In this document: piece after piece, positions 33,299 through 41,953 of the stretch
Numbering within the stretch: position 1 is the first letter of the stretch
Layout of the letters: each line of letters starts with the position of its first letter
Source of the DNA: an uncultured Ruminococcus sp.
GTDB lineage: Bacteria; Bacillota; Clostridia; Oscillospirales; Acutalibacteraceae
Assembly: GCA_902761375.1 (NCBI GenBank)
Contig: CACWKB010000004.1
Span: 1 to 60,279 of the forward strand
DNA length: 60,279 nt
Reading direction: 5' to 3'
The notes under the pieces: model-generated
Told to the model about the DNA's origin: nothing
Databases searched by the model: none
What the model saw: only the letters and a program-made list of their open reading frames with translations
Program-made: the position numbers and the translations under genes

Positions 33299-35206
33299 AT
33301 GAGCATTGATCAGCTATTGGACAGGGTAAAATCAAGTATAGACGACGAAAACCTGCGCACCAACAGCGTGGGCAACAGACCGCATTATCCCGTGTTCGTC
33401 GCGTTCAGCGGAGCGCAGCTTCCCGAATGCGCCGCGTTCACGAACAATATCAGCCGCATCTGGTCGCGCCAGATCTGCAGGAACCTGCTGTTTTACCGCT
33501 ATGAGCCCTCGGACGGCGGAGTGCGCTTCACCTCTGCCGAGTCCGACGAGGCGGTCGACCACGACAAGGTGTACCGCAGGATCAGCGAAGCCTCGAGAAC
33601 GCGCGACATCTTCTCGGGTCTGGACACATGGTGTCTGTATAACATCATCGATACCTCGAATTTTTCCTTTGAGCAGTTCGAGGCGTCATACCGTTCTCTC
33701 GGCGCGCTGCGCTATGTTGTAGACGAGAACGTCCGGTCGATGGTGCTGGTCATCCTCAGGGAATCGCGCGAGCACGAGCGCAAGGCGATAAACTACCGCA
33801 TCCGCGAATTCCTGATAAACGCAAACGACTACGACGGAGTGATGCTGGTCTCGAACCGTTCGCGCGGAGGCACCGAATTCACCCCGGAGGATATTTACAA
33901 GATCGCGTCCAACGCGGTGCTGCTGTCCGACAACGACGCGGTATCGGCGATCGACGACAAGTGTTATCTGGAGCGCAACATCAAGCTCTACAGCGGCAAG
34001 CCGATCATAATGTCTTACAACTCGCTGAGCAAGCCCACAAAGGAGATCCTGCACTGCATGACGGAGAGCTTTGTCAAGGCTGTGCGCGAGAGCATCACCG
34101 GCGCGGACAACAGGCGTATGTACGCCAATGATATCGACGCCGTCATCGGCATCTCGAACGGAAGGCTGATGCACTTCGAGGGCTTCATCAACAGCGTGAG
34201 GAACGAGCTTGCGGGCTCGATACCGCCGGACTTCTTCCTCTATCTTCCCATGATGTCTCCGACGGTGCTGACCGACGCCGACCTGAGCACCAAGCGCTTT
34301 GCCGAGATCAAGCACCTGTTCAACATAGATTCGCTTGTGCTGACCGCGCGCAGCTACTGCCGCAGGCTGGTTTCCGGCGACGAATCAAAGCGGCTTTTCG
34401 AGAGCTACCGCGAAAGCATAAACGAGAACCTTAACCTTTTGAACATAAACAATATTTCCGAGGAGGGCATCGCCAACGCGTTCAACGCGATCATGGACAA
34501 CAACAGGGTCAACGAGGGTATGCCGATCCGGGATTACTACATAAATCTGATCATTTGCATGATCAAGAACGAATTCATCTATCCCTTCTGCCGCGATACC
34601 TTCAAGTCGATCTGCGACGCCGACAATATCCGCAACGCGGGACGCAGCATCGAGGAGTTTGAGCGTCGCCTTGAGGATGAGGCTCCGCTTTCGGGCTTCG
34701 ACGAGATCGCCCAGCTCTACGGCGGCTATATGAAGGAATTCACCGGGACGGACGAGGGCAAAAAGCGCATAAGGGAATTTGCCGCCATCGGCAATACCTA
34801 TGACGATCTGATGAGGATCGTCGAGGAGACGCTGCACGACGCAAACGAGTTCTGCAACGGCAACATCAATATGCCCTACATCCAGCTTTGGGCGAACGCC
34901 CTCAAGCTGAAGCACCCGGCGGCGATCTTCCACCAGATCAAGCACATCCTCGACGGCGAGGGCGACAACGCCATCCTGCTTCGCGGCTCCTTCCCCGTGA
35001 TCAGGGAGCTGGCGGTGTACTCGCTGCATTGCTACGACCGCAACGGCGAGAACAACACCTGGCTGTACGACCAGTTCCGCGAGGCGTTCAGCTCGCTCAA
35101 CGACGTTCACTTCTTCAATTCGGGAAGCGAGGACACGATCGAATCGATCAAATTCTACAAGTGCGAGGGTACCAATCTTATTTTGGGACTCGATCCGATA
35201 GATTAA
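33299..35206 (+). CDS. Operon protein of unknown family (635 aa)
   Basis: A 635-aa soluble protein of no family I recognise. The first about 240 residues look alpha/beta and Rossmann-like (YPVFVAFSGAQLPECAAF, VRSMVLVILRES, YDGVMLVSNRS), and the rest is mainly helical. There is no signal peptide, membrane helix or Walker motif. It follows the tubulin-like gene after 230 bp and is 16 bp from the next gene. By position it is most likely a partner of the tubulin-like protein, but this rests only on gene order. Confidence 0.7.
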   Translation: MSIDQLLDRVKSSIDDENLRTNSVGNRPHYPVFVAFSGAQLPECAAFTNNISRIWSRQICRNLLFYRYEPSDGGVRFTSAESDEAVDHDKVYRRISEASRTRDIFSGLDTWCLYNIIDTSNFSFEQFEASYRSLGALRYVVDENVRSMVLVILRESREHERKAINYRIREFLINANDYDGVMLVSNRSRGGTEFTPEDIYKIASNAVLLSDNDAVSAIDDKCYLERNIKLYSGKPIIMSYNSLSKPTKEILHCMTESFVKAVRESITGADNRRMYANDIDAVIGISNGRLMHFEGFINSVRNELAGSIPPDFFLYLPMMSPTVLTDADLSTKRFAEIKHLFNIDSLVLTARSYCRRLVSGDESKRLFESYRESINENLNLLNINNISEEGIANAFNAIMDNNRVNEGMPIRDYYINLIICMIKNEFIYPFCRDTFKSICDADNIRNAGRSIEEFERRLEDEAPLSGFDEIAQLYGGYMKEFTGTDEGKKRIREFAAIGNTYDDLMRIVEETLHDANEFCNGNINMPYIQLWANALKLKHPAAIFHQIKHILDGEGDNAILLRGSFPVIRELAVYSLHCYDRNGENNTWLYDQFREAFSSLNDVHFFNSGSEDTIESIKFYKCEGTNLILGLDPID

Positions 35207-35222
35207 TGCAGGCGGTGATGAT

Positions 35223-35885
35223 ATGAGATTAGAGGTCAACAGCAGCTTTGAGCGCAGCTTTATCTGCGATATAGAGGAAAACGGCGGCATCATGAGATGG
35301 CAGTACGAAAGGAACAGCCGTCCGGAGTATGTGCTTATTATCCGCGCGCCCTATGAAGCGAGGGTCAGTCTTTCGGAGATCGTTTCGCTGATCAACTCAA
35401 ACCCCGAGGAGCTCGTCGAGGACAAGGTGCTCGCGCTCACGCCGGATATCAACTGCAAGCTCGTCCGCAGCATCCAGGGACGGGGCGGCGTTTACAAGGT
35501 AACCTACGCGCCCGCGCTGTACGCGGTGTTCGGCTGCGTATACGAGGGAGAAGCCCTTGCGGTCTACGATCAGGAGAGCGCGCGCCAGAATATCTGCCGC
35601 GTCTCGGCTGTGGTGGAGTACCACGTCGAGGACGTTCCGATCACCGTTACGAGCGGCGGACTTTTCCACAAAAAGAAGATACAGTACAACTTTTCAAAGA
35701 TCACTGTCAAGCAAAGCGACAGCTACATCGACGGCGCGCTGTTCTACACCTTCGAGGGCAGCCCGAACAGATATAACATCAGCAAGAGTATGCTCGGAAC
35801 GCCGATCTTTGTGAGATGGTTCAATAACGAGAGAAACCCCATTTTGAGGTCCGATCTTGAGGGCTACAGAGTGGAGAAACGATAA
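35223..35885 (+). CDS. Operon protein of unknown family, beta-rich (220 aa)
   Basis: A 220-aa soluble protein predicted by eye to be nearly all beta strands (ITVKQSDSYIDGALFYTFEG, IPTFVRW-like hydrophobic alternation near the end). No known domain, catalytic motif, signal or membrane segment is visible. A compact beta-sandwich adaptor is the likeliest form. It lies 16 bp after the 635-aa gene and 15 bp before the GTPase gene, so it is translated from the same message. Confidence 0.7.
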   Translation: MRLEVNSSFERSFICDIEENGGIMRWQYERNSRPEYVLIIRAPYEARVSLSEIVSLINSNPEELVEDKVLALTPDINCKLVRSIQGRGGVYKVTYAPALYAVFGCVYEGEALAVYDQESARQNICRVSAVVEYHVEDVPITVTSGGLFHKKKIQYNFSKITVKQSDSYIDGALFYTFEGSPNRYNISKSMLGTPIFVRWFNNERNPILRSDLEGYRVEKR

Positions 35886-35900
35886 AGCGAGGAGATAAAA

Positions 35901-37427
35901 ATGAGTCGTGAAAGTATAATTTGCCCGTATTGCTTCGAGACCTTCAGGCATGACGAGGTGCTTTTCAGGGCGGAGACCTGCTACACCGAGGACGACATCC
36001 TCGATGATTACGATATCGACATGATGCCCGACGGCGAGGAAAAGATGAGGGCAAGAGAGACCAACGAGCTGAAAAAAGCCTTCCTCGCGGGCGTACACCC
36101 CAGATATCAGGAATTCTGGGAGAGATACAACGGCACCACCGAGCAGACCAGACGCAGCACCTCCCGTTCGCTGGGTCAGGGCATCGAAAACTACCAGAAG
36201 CCAGTCATCAACCCCAGAGATCCGCGGATGGTGCGCTTCAACGCGCCCGGCGGAAACGGCGTCGAGCTCGACAAGGACGGCTTCCTGTCCTCGGTGATCG
36301 ACATCATGGGCAACCACACCAGCAGCCGCGTCTGTCCCAGATGCTGCAACCCCCTGCCCCACAACTACGGAAAATTCCCCGTGAAGTTCATCTCGGTCAT
36401 CGGAATCACCGGCGCCGGCAAAACCGTATATCTGTCGAGCCTGCTCGATAATATGTACGACTACGCCGATAAGATCGGAATGACCCCGCTGCCGAGCGAA
36501 TCGGTAAACTTTTTCATCGAGCTAAACAAGATCGCGCGCGACGTGGTGCTGCCTCAAGGTACCTCTCCCGAGCGAATGTCCCAGCCGCTGTGCTATAATC
36601 TGCAGTACTTCCATCAGGGCAAGGGCATCCGGGAGACCTCGACCTTTGTAATCTACGATATCGCGGGCGAGAACTGCGTCAATCCCCAGGGCATAACCAA
36701 CTTCGGAAAGTTCATCTCGCATTCCGACGGCATCATCATCCTCCAGGATCCCAAGCAGTTCAAGGATATTTACGGCGAAGCCCACACCATGACCCAGTCG
36801 GTGCTCAACACGATCATCAGCCTGTTCGTCGGCAAGAGATACTGCGACATCCCGATGGCGCTGTGCATCTCAAAGTGCGACCGCCTGATCTCGGACGGTC
36901 TGCTCGGAAGCGGACTGATCGACATGCTCTCCTCGGAGGTGAAGTCGGCTGAGGATTTCAGGGGCTTCTGCGCCAAGGATTACAACAACATCAGCAAGGA
37001 GATCGACGCCTTTTATCACGACCACGACAATCCCACCCGTACCGCGCTCAAGAACTCCTTTGACAATTTCAACTACTTTGCGGTGTCCTCGCTCAACTGC
37101 CGCCTCGAGGAGAGCTCGGAGATCAGCAGCATCGACGGCGAGAAGATCCTCATGCCCGCCGAAAAGCCGCATCCCATGCGCATCGAGGAGCCGCTGTTCT
37201 GGCTGTTCACCCAGTTCGGCTTCATCAAGAGCGACATCCCGATCATCAATCACGCCGTAGTAGGCAGGGTCGAGCGCCTCAACCACGACAAGAAGCTCTT
37301 TATGGAGGAGCTTCAGAGGCTTGAGAGCAAGAGGATAATCATGCCTCCCACCAAAAAGAAGATAAACGAGTGCAAGGCGAGCATTGACGAGATAAACCGT
37401 CTGATCAGAGAACTGACAAGCTATTGA
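35901..37427 (+). CDS. Zinc-ribbon P-loop GTPase (double-GTPase-like)
   Basis: A 508-aa soluble protein. Two Cys pairs, CPYC at residues 8-11 and CPRC at about 145-148, probably form one zinc ribbon split by a long charged insert. The GTPase domain starts right after: G1/Walker A GITGAGKT at about 168-175, G3 YDIAGEN at about 252-258, and a G4-like ISKCDRL at about 322-328. The layout (zinc ribbon then TRAFAC-type GTPase, next to a GAP1-like gene) matches the DO-GTPase2 group proposed by comparative genomics for conflict systems. The C-terminus is a short coiled coil. ATG 35901 follows GAGGAG. Confidence 0.82.
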   Translation: MSRESIICPYCFETFRHDEVLFRAETCYTEDDILDDYDIDMMPDGEEKMRARETNELKKAFLAGVHPRYQEFWERYNGTTEQTRRSTSRSLGQGIENYQKPVINPRDPRMVRFNAPGGNGVELDKDGFLSSVIDIMGNHTSSRVCPRCCNPLPHNYGKFPVKFISVIGITGAGKTVYLSSLLDNMYDYADKIGMTPLPSESVNFFIELNKIARDVVLPQGTSPERMSQPLCYNLQYFHQGKGIRETSTFVIYDIAGENCVNPQGITNFGKFISHSDGIIILQDPKQFKDIYGEAHTMTQSVLNTIISLFVGKRYCDIPMALCISKCDRLISDGLLGSGLIDMLSSEVKSAEDFRGFCAKDYNNISKEIDAFYHDHDNPTRTALKNSFDNFNYFAVSSLNCRLEESSEISSIDGEKILMPAEKPHPMRIEEPLFWLFTQFGFIKSDIPIINHAVVGRVERLNHDKKLFMEELQRLESKRIIMPPTKKKINECKASIDEINRLIRELTSY

Positions 37428-37440
37428 TAAGGAGGCTGTT

Positions 37441-39831
37441 ATGAGCTATATTACCCCTTATCGCGTGGTATACACACGCATCGGTACACAAGAAAGCTGG
37501 GCGGGCTGGACGATCGCGGGCTATTCCGAGGGAACTCCCAATGAGGTCCTGCACAACTGCTCCAAGCTCCAGGCGAGAAACTCCGATAAGGCGAAGTTCA
37601 TGTTCGACAAGGTGCACAAGGAGCGCAGAGACGACGCCCGCGAGGTTTACGAGTTTTTCTGCGATTACGGAAGCACCGAGAGCAAGGTGTTCACCTTCAC
37701 CAAAATGCTGTTCGGAGATTCCGACGAGAGCGGAAGGACCGGCATGAGCTCCGCCTCGGTCTGCGTGCCGCTCTTCGAGAACGAGGATATCCTCAAAAAG
37801 CCCCAGACCCTGCTGACGATCGACAGGGAGTGCTTTGACGACTGCAAGCTCAACACCGAGCTGCTGGCTCAGGCGAGCGGCAAGAACCATTTCAGCATAC
37901 CGGAGCTTCAGACAAGGTTTGAGCCCAAGAAATATGTCTGCAAGGACAGCTTTGACGTCGGAAAGGCGGTCTCCGAGCTGTTCGGCAGCAAAAAGGCTTA
38001 TGAAAACCTGATAAAATGCATCTACTGGAACCTGACCTTCAAGTCGTCGTCCTCGATATTCATCTGCACCGACGGCGACCTCGACAAGGAGATACGCCTG
38101 TTTTTGACGATCTTCAACTCGGTGCTGTATTCCTTCCGCACCAAGCTCAGCTTCCGCACCTTTGACTTTGCGGACGCGAACACCCAGCCTACGCTCGTGT
38201 TCTGCCGCAGGGTACCCAACGGAGTAAAATACTACGATATCAGAACCGGCAACAACAACATCCTGACCGATTCCATAATGATAAAGCTCAACCGCTCGTC
38301 GATGAATTACTATCCGCAAAACGTCGGCAAGCCCGCGGCGGAGAAGTATTTCGACCTGTTCGAGCAGACGCTCGATGAGCTCGGGAACCGCAGCGCGACG
38401 GACGTGGGACTGCTTGAGACCGCCTTTGTGTTCGTTCAAAACGAGCTCGAGGGTGAGGTCGCCCAGAGCGACAAGGAGCTTGTCCGCAAGCTGATCACCG
38501 TCTGCAATCTTCCCTACAACAACGAGAAGATCGACGGCTACATCGCCGGACTGCTCGAGACCGTCATCGAGAACGACATCCCGCTCAACGACGACATCCG
38601 CAGTCATATCGACAAAAAGCTCAGCGTCACCTCCTGCAAAAAGCTGATCGAGGCGGGAATAAGGTACAACGCGAAGAATCTGCTGTCCGAGCCCAAGGAA
38701 AAGGCTTACGAGCGGCTTTACAGACTGAAGGAAAGCGACGCGAGCTACGAAAAGGTCATCGAATATATCAAGCTGGAGCCCAAGGGAAAGTCGTTCATCG
38801 ACCGCTTCTTCGGCGAATACTACGGTCCCGCCAAGGTAAGGCAATGGTCATCCCTGATGGAGTTCGCCAAGGAGACCGCAGACGTCACGCCGCGCGTGAG
38901 CATCGAGGCGTTCCTCAAGAACTGCTGCGAGAAGCTGGGCGAGAGCATCGTTCTGCGCTTTTTCAGTACGGGGAACCACATCGACGCCGATCTGAAGAAA
39001 TTCGGCGAGACGCTCAGGGCGCTTTATCCGAATTCGGCGACCCCGGACGAGATACTCAGGGACACCTGCGTGCGCTTCTGGGAAAACGCCAAGATACCCG
39101 ACTACGACTACAGCTACGCCGCGGACTACCGCCTGGTGGCGTGCTCGAATCCGAGGCTCTATCCCTCTGAGGCGGTGCGCAAGAGCAATCTGTTCGGCAG
39201 GCTCACGGAGATCTACGGTACGGCGGCAAAGTGCAATCCGAACACGGTGCGCGGGCTGAAAAACAAGCTCGAGGAGACCGACCTTACCTCCGCCGAGCAG
39301 CGCAGAATGCTCCTGAAATTCCGCGATTACTGCCTTGATCACTGCGACACCGCCGACCATCTCGATTTCTGGATAGCGCTTGCGGAGCTTGATCCGCGCT
39401 CGAAATTCGAGTTCATCTTCAACAATCGGATCCGCATATTCTGCAATGAAAACAGCTACGAGAGCGCGCTGATCCGCTCTTCCGAGATGAACGACGCCGA
39501 GAAGCTCGGAAAATTCCGCTTGGAGCTCGAGGCGTACCGCAGGCTGAACGACACCAAAACCGCAGCCGCGATCTGGGATATAACCCATCGCCGCGAGGCT
39601 GAGCTCAGAAAAAAGCAAAAGCACGAGAAAAAGCGCCCTGAGCCCGAGAAGAAGCAGCCTGAGTCCGAAAACAAGCGAAAAGAGCCGGATCGCTCGCGCG
39701 ACATCTACTCCTCGTCGGAGCCCTCGCAGAAGAGGAGCGGCGGCGAACGCAACAGTCCCGCGCATTCAGACGACGGCGAAAAGCGCGAGACCATACTGAA
39801 AAACATCTTCAACAAATTCAAAAAGAACTAA
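37441..39831 (+). CDS. GTPase-associated protein 1-like (GAP1-N2-type N-terminus)
   Basis: A 796-aa soluble protein. The N-terminal about 280 residues resemble the GAP1-N2 domain: SYITPYRVVYTRIG, ESWAGWTIAGYSEG with its conserved Gly-Trp, and SFRTKLSFRTFDF. The middle and C-terminal parts are long helical regions like the GAP1-M/C segments, and the last about 100 residues are a charged, Lys/Glu/Pro-rich tail (EKKRPEPEKKQPE) of low complexity. Such proteins are known only as constant neighbours of the GTPases, and the tight spacing here (13 bp after the GTPase gene) fits. They are thought to regulate or scaffold the GTPase; this is not proven. Confidence 0.72.
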   Translation: MSYITPYRVVYTRIGTQESWAGWTIAGYSEGTPNEVLHNCSKLQARNSDKAKFMFDKVHKERRDDAREVYEFFCDYGSTESKVFTFTKMLFGDSDESGRTGMSSASVCVPLFENEDILKKPQTLLTIDRECFDDCKLNTELLAQASGKNHFSIPELQTRFEPKKYVCKDSFDVGKAVSELFGSKKAYENLIKCIYWNLTFKSSSSIFICTDGDLDKEIRLFLTIFNSVLYSFRTKLSFRTFDFADANTQPTLVFCRRVPNGVKYYDIRTGNNNILTDSIMIKLNRSSMNYYPQNVGKPAAEKYFDLFEQTLDELGNRSATDVGLLETAFVFVQNELEGEVAQSDKELVRKLITVCNLPYNNEKIDGYIAGLLETVIENDIPLNDDIRSHIDKKLSVTSCKKLIEAGIRYNAKNLLSEPKEKAYERLYRLKESDASYEKVIEYIKLEPKGKSFIDRFFGEYYGPAKVRQWSSLMEFAKETADVTPRVSIEAFLKNCCEKLGESIVLRFFSTGNHIDADLKKFGETLRALYPNSATPDEILRDTCVRFWENAKIPDYDYSYAADYRLVACSNPRLYPSEAVRKSNLFGRLTEIYGTAAKCNPNTVRGLKNKLEETDLTSAEQRRMLLKFRDYCLDHCDTADHLDFWIALAELDPRSKFEFIFNNRIRIFCNENSYESALIRSSEMNDAEKLGKFRLELEAYRRLNDTKTAAAIWDITHRREAELRKKQKHEKKRPEPEKKQPESENKRKEPDRSRDIYSSSEPSQKRSGGERNSPAHSDDGEKRETILKNIFNKFKKN

Positions 39832-39840
39832 GGAATAATC

Positions 39841-40869
39841 ATGAGTCATATTCTGAGTCCCGAAAACATTCTGATCAGTCTGTTGTCGGGCTACAACACC
39901 TATTTTTGCACGGAAAACCGCGCCCAGCTTCCGACGAGCGACAGACCGGCGCTGGTGCTGCAGCATCTGCGCAGCAACGAGACGTTTTACGCTATCGCCA
40001 TTGCGACCCCGTACATCGCCTACAACAACATGGCGTTTATCGGAAGATGGAGAAGGCTGGTCGAGTATCCCTGCGGCCGCGGCTTTTTGTGGCCGATAGA
40101 TTTGGTATATCAGACGAACGGCGAGAACCAGTGCTATCTCGTATATCCGTTCCGCAATATGGCTCCGTACAAGAGTATGTCGGAGCTGTCTAAGACGCGA
40201 AAATTCTTCGGTCTCGATCACAGAATGACGCGCGACATTGCGATGGCGTTTTTGAACGCCTACGAGTCGCTTGAGCGCAACAACTACCTTTACTTCGGGC
40301 TCGACGACGACGATATCTTCATCAACACCCTCGACGGCAGAGTGCTTATCCCCATCAACGAGCGCATCAGCATCGACAAGCGCGAGCGTCTGAGCTTTAC
40401 GAACAGGGAATATCTGTCCGAGGTCATCGACCCCTACTGCTACGCGAACCGAAAGATCACTCCGGGCTCAAACGACGTCTATTCCTATGACATCGACTCC
40501 GAGAGGTATGCGTTCATCTCGATACTGTTCCGCCTGCTGATCGGACTGTACCCGTATGAGGGACCGTATATGGACGAATACGAGTATAATGTCGAGAGCG
40601 AGAACAACAGGGACTGGATCTATCATTACCTCCAAAACCCCGTCTTTATATTTGACGAAAACGACACCAGCAACTCGATCGCCAATTTTAAAAAGAACGA
40701 GGAGCACCTCAAGCGCTGGGGAATGCTGACCGAACGCCTGAGGGAGATGTTTGCAAATACCTTCGTCAGCGATAATGTGATGCGCAGGGGCACCGTCACC
40801 CAGTACGCGGCGGCTGAATGGCGCGCGGCTCTCGAGGAATGCTTCCGCGAGACAAAGCCGATCGATTAA
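39841..40869 (+). CDS. Degenerate protein kinase-like protein (pseudokinase)
   Basis: A 342-aa protein that follows the outline of a bacterial Ser/Thr kinase domain but has lost its catalytic residues. The hinge region is FLWPIDLVY ... CYLVYPF (about residues 81-102), the helix-E and catalytic-loop region is YLYFGLDDDDIFINTLDG (about 149-166), where HRD is missing, DFG is replaced by INE, and the later helix-F region is YAFISILFRLLIGLYPYEG (about 221-239). No Gly-rich loop is clear. It would bind partners or nucleotide rather than phosphorylate. The kinase identity is an inference from motif order, less certain than the other calls. Confidence 0.6.
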   Translation: MSHILSPENILISLLSGYNTYFCTENRAQLPTSDRPALVLQHLRSNETFYAIAIATPYIAYNNMAFIGRWRRLVEYPCGRGFLWPIDLVYQTNGENQCYLVYPFRNMAPYKSMSELSKTRKFFGLDHRMTRDIAMAFLNAYESLERNNYLYFGLDDDDIFINTLDGRVLIPINERISIDKRERLSFTNREYLSEVIDPYCYANRKITPGSNDVYSYDIDSERYAFISILFRLLIGLYPYEGPYMDEYEYNVESENNRDWIYHYLQNPVFIFDENDTSNSIANFKKNEEHLKRWGMLTERLREMFANTFVSDNVMRRGTVTQYAAAEWRAALEECFRETKPID

Positions 40870-40919
40870 CAAAAGCGCTTTTCGCGCTCCCGAAAATCAG
40901 GGGAACCAAGAGGGATACT

Positions 40920-41942
40920 ATGAACAATAAGCTAAACGAATATGTGCAGCAGTACGGCAGAGAGGCGCTCTTTGACGGACAAATGCTGCGCGATTTCCTC
41001 GACCCGGAGCATACCGAGTCGAAATACATCAACCGGCTAATGCTGGCGCTTCAGTGCGGAAGCCTGAACAACTGGCTCGAGAGGGCGGAAAATTCGATTT
41101 CCGCCGTCGAGCTCAACACGATACTGATCAATACCGTCAACCTTTCGGGCCTCAAGCAGAGGACGGTCCGTACTCTGCTCGAGGATATCCTGACCGCCGC
41201 CGAGATAAGCTACCCGTCGAACACTCTGCTCGGCTTTGACACCGAAACGGGAGCCGTGAGCAGCGTGGATTGCCTTTATGACGTGCGCGAAGCGGCGCAG
41301 GACCTGAGGCTTGCGGAACAGTTTTCACAGGACGGCACCGACGAAGGACGAAAAAAGGCGGTTGATATCTACAGTACGCTTGCGAAGCGCGGAGACGCCG
41401 AGGCTATGTATATGCTCGGCGTGATGAAGCGCAGGGAGCTCAACAGCGAGGAGGCCTACGGAAGAAAGCTCAACGCCGAGGACAAAAAGCGCCTCGGCGA
41501 CGAGGCGATACGCCTGCTCGAGACCTCGGCTGCCGACGGCTACGGAAAGGCAAAAAGCGAGCTCGGCGATATCTACTACGAGCGGGGCAACTACGACAAG
41601 GCTTATGAGTACTACACAGCTCCGGGTGTGGTGACGGTCTTTCCCCATACAAAGGAGCATGTCGTCAACATCCTCAACCTCCGCCGCGCAAATCTGATCA
41701 TGATAATACTCGGCGGATTGCTCACGGCGCTGCTGTGGATGTTTCTGGCGTTAAATCACGTTTCTGCGCACAATTCATTCGAGCTCCTCGGTCTGGGCAT
41801 ACCGGTGAGCGTCATCGCTACGCTCATCTACGCCTCGATGCTCCTCGTCCGCTTCCGCTTCAAGTATGCGGACCTCAAGCCGTTTCTGTTTGCGATGGCG
41901 GCGGTTTGGGCGATATTTCCGCTGTTTGCGGCGATCTTTTGA
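40920..41942 (+). CDS. Membrane protein with effector-associated-like N-terminus and Sel1/TPR repeats
   Basis: A 340-aa protein. The first about 95 residues are helical (LNEYVQQYGREALFDG, YINRLMLALQCGS) and resemble the N-terminal adaptor domain found on varied signalling and conflict-system proteins in Clostridia. Residues about 140-235 hold two Sel1/TPR-type repeats (YSTLAKRGDAEAMYMLGVMK; GKAKSELGDIYYERG). Three transmembrane helices occupy about 255-340. The ATG at 40920 has AGAGGGAT upstream; the longer frame overlaps the previous gene. It could dock the soluble operon products at the membrane (inference). Confidence 0.7.
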   Translation: MNNKLNEYVQQYGREALFDGQMLRDFLDPEHTESKYINRLMLALQCGSLNNWLERAENSISAVELNTILINTVNLSGLKQRTVRTLLEDILTAAEISYPSNTLLGFDTETGAVSSVDCLYDVREAAQDLRLAEQFSQDGTDEGRKKAVDIYSTLAKRGDAEAMYMLGVMKRRELNSEEAYGRKLNAEDKKRLGDEAIRLLETSAADGYGKAKSELGDIYYERGNYDKAYEYYTAPGVVTVFPHTKEHVVNILNLRRANLIMIILGGLLTALLWMFLALNHVSAHNSFELLGLGIPVSVIATLIYASMLLVRFRFKYADLKPFLFAMAAVWAIFPLFAAIF

Positions 41943-41953
41943 GGGGGGCAGTT

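Noticed and set aside
41735-41953. N-terminal extension of the polytopic membrane protein
   Set aside because: It overlaps the preceding gene in another frame, and the ATG at 41954 has a strong ribosome site.
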